DNA of 55,503 bases, from assembly GCA_028291545.1 (NCBI GenBank), contig JAQGHR010000120.1, positions 1 to 55,503 of the forward strand, given 5' to 3'. Positions 54,486 to 55,503 of this stretch are shown here, in pieces (the first letter of the stretch is position 1; every line of letters begins with the position of its first letter). The notes under the pieces are model-generated. The model saw only the letters and a program-made list of their open reading frames with translations. It ran no database searches and was not told the DNA's origin. The stretch comes from Planctomycetota bacterium. Its GTDB lineage: Bacteria; Planctomycetota; Planctomycetia; Isosphaerales; Isosphaeraceae. A program made the position numbers and the translations under genes.

Positions 54486-55428
54486 GTCTTCGCTCCTCCC
54501 GATAACGGGGCCAGGCGATGGCAAAACGGTCGAGGGCCTCTTGCAAAATCGGTTCCTCGACGGCGAAACAGATGCGGATGTGTCCCTCTCCCCCGGCACC
54601 GAAGGCGACGCCCGGGGCGAATCCGACCCGGTGCTCGCGCACCAACCACTCGCAGAGCCCGATCGAGTCGGTCAGGCCCTCAAGGCGAGGGAAGACGTAA
54701 AAGGCCCCCGTCGTCCTGGCGATGCGCACTCCGCTCATGTCCGAGAGCCGGTCGACCACGATTTTCATGTGGCGACGATATCGGTCCTGCGACTCCGCGA
54801 TGAAGGGCTCGCCGTCGATCAATGCGGCTCGTGCGGCCTCCTGCATGATCCCCGGCGCATTGCTCACCACGAACTCCTGGAGGTTCGCCATCGTTTTGCC
54901 GAGCCGCGGCGGACCCACCACATATCCGATCCGCCATCCGGTCATGCGATACGCTTTCGACAGGCTCTGGACCACGATCAGCCGCCGATGGGCTTCCGCT
55001 AGCGAGAGAGGGCTCGGGGCGCAGGTTCCCTGGAACACGATCCGCTCGTAGACGCTGTCGGCCATGAGCCAGAGATCGTGCCGTTCACAGAAGGCGATCA
55101 GACGACGCCAATCCTCCGGCGTTGCGGTCCATCCCGTCGGATTTCCAGGGCTGGCGAGGGCAAGCATTCTTGTATCGGGACGGACAGTCGCTTCCAGACG
55201 ATCGAAGTCGAGCGTGTAGCCATCCATCGCGAAATCCAGGGGAAACTCGATCGCCTCCGCTCCCGTGACTCGAATCGCCGCCGCCGTGTTGGGCCAGAGC
55301 GGAGTGATCACGATCGCCGACGATCCCGGACCGACGGTCGCCTGGCACGCCAGCACGATCGCATTGGTCCCGCTGGAGGGGGTAAGCGTCTCGAAAGTAG
55401 GTGGGAAATTCCGTACAACAGGGGCCAC
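54472..55428 (-). CDS. Class I/II aminotransferase lacking its N-terminal arm
   Basis: This 318-aa fold-type I PLP aminotransferase contains the phosphate-binding loop TLTPSSGTNAIVLACQATVG, LALASPGNPTGWTATPEDWR, LWLMADSVYERIVFQGT, the PLP-lysine region VVQSLSKAYRMTGWRIGYVV and the C-terminal arginine motif GEGHIRICFAVEE. Family members normally have about 85-95 residues before the SSGTNA loop; here the frame hits a stop at 55447-55449, only about 17 codons upstream, and neither other frame restores the missing YxPxxGxxxLR segment. The GTG at 55428 is a poor start. It is either a 5'-truncated pseudogene or an unusual short form. It overlaps the Nudix gene by 14 nt, which suggests the pair was once a working operon. 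Confidence 0.75.
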   Translation of the reverse strand: MAPVVRNFPPTFETLTPSSGTNAIVLACQATVGPGSSAIVITPLWPNTAAAIRVTGAEAIEFPLDFAMDGYTLDFDRLEATVRPDTRMLALASPGNPTGWTATPEDWRRLIAFCERHDLWLMADSVYERIVFQGTCAPSPLSLAEAHRRLIVVQSLSKAYRMTGWRIGYVVGPPRLGKTMANLQEFVVSNAPGIMQEAARAALIDGEPFIAESQDRYRRHMKIVVDRLSDMSGVRIARTTGAFYVFPRLEGLTDSIGLCEWLVREHRVGFAPGVAFGAGGEGHIRICFAVEEPILQEALDRFAIAWPRYREERRHVGT

Positions 55429-55430
55429 TG

Positions 55431-55503
55431 ATGGGAACGGCGGATTTCACCACCCGACTTCTCGAGGCGGCCCCCGATGCGTACCCCTCGCCCCGGACTC
55501 ACC
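55431..55503 (+). CDS. Start of a divergent gene, product unknown (3' cut by window edge)
   Basis: From ATG 55431 the frame MGTADFTTRLLEAAPDAYPS continues with strongly G/C-biased third positions to the window end, consistent with coding sequence. It begins 3 nt from the truncated aminotransferase start on the other strand, so the two could share a junction. Too little is present to identify a family, and no clear ribosome site is visible. Confidence 0.4.
   Translation, partial: MGTADFTTRLLEAAPDAYPSPRTH

Overview
The window looks like chromosome from a high-GC planctomycete, most likely of the Isosphaeraceae type. This is inferred from content: two DUF1501 proteins flank a DUF1549/DUF1553 'planctomycete cytochrome C-like' protein; there is a DUF1559-like pilin-type domain, an MJ0042 zinc ribbon, an ECF sigma factor, Gfo/Idh/MocA oxidoreductases with a Tat-type leader, WD40 repeats, and strongly G/C-biased third codon positions. 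I saw no phage, IS element, CRISPR array, rRNA or tRNA. Genes lie on both strands in short operons, typical of a core chromosome.

Layout. 1-3.9 kb: the end of a WD40 protein, a YbaK-type deacylase, the RNase P RNA (rnpB), a STAS-FHA-STAS signalling protein and a HEAT-repeat lipoprotein. 4-6.2 kb: an MlaE-like permease and MCE protein pair (lipid transport) without its ATPase. 6.4-10.2 kb: an orphan FlgM-like anti-sigma factor and two secreted proteins. 10.3-12.4 kb: rbsD, an aldose 1-epimerase and an unknown gene. 12.4-18.8 kb (minus strand): two response-regulator/ATPase proteins, a TGS GTPase and bifunctional PutA.

19.5-23.8 kb is the most interesting locus. A well-formed SAM-I (S-box) riboswitch precedes four co-directional genes: a threonine-synthase-like PLP enzyme, a CysO/MoaD-type carrier ending in Gly-Gly, an E1-like (MoeB/ThiF) activating enzyme and a SufS-type cysteine desulfurase. 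Together they look like a complete protein-thiocarboxylate sulfur relay under SAM control. I propose that it makes homocysteine from O-phosphohomoserine. This would parallel the known CysO/CysM route to cysteine, but with a threonine-synthase-fold acceptor enzyme.

23.9-31.2 kb: a zinc-ribbon membrane protein, a DUF442 phosphatase-like protein, a Dabb protein, an HlyD-like adaptor, a polytopic membrane protein, a ComEA-like HhH protein and uvrB. 31.5-44.6 kb: hrpB, hisD, a GNAT acetyltransferase, a HEAT/TPR protein, two Gfo/Idh/MocA oxidoreductases, recQ and rtcB. 45.2 kb: an Hsp20 gene behind a near-perfect sigma-54 promoter. 45.8-52.2 kb: an orphan sugar-type ABC ATPase and the DUF1501/DUF1549-1553/DUF1501 operon. 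52.4-54.0 kb: an ECF sigma factor coupled to a membrane protein whose C-terminus resembles DUF1559. 54.0-55.5 kb: a Nudix hydrolase, an aminotransferase lacking its N-terminal arm, and the first codons of a divergent gene.

Start codons were chosen from Shine-Dalgarno spacing and family boundaries; several differ from the longest open frame. All functional calls come from motif recognition by eye, not database searches.
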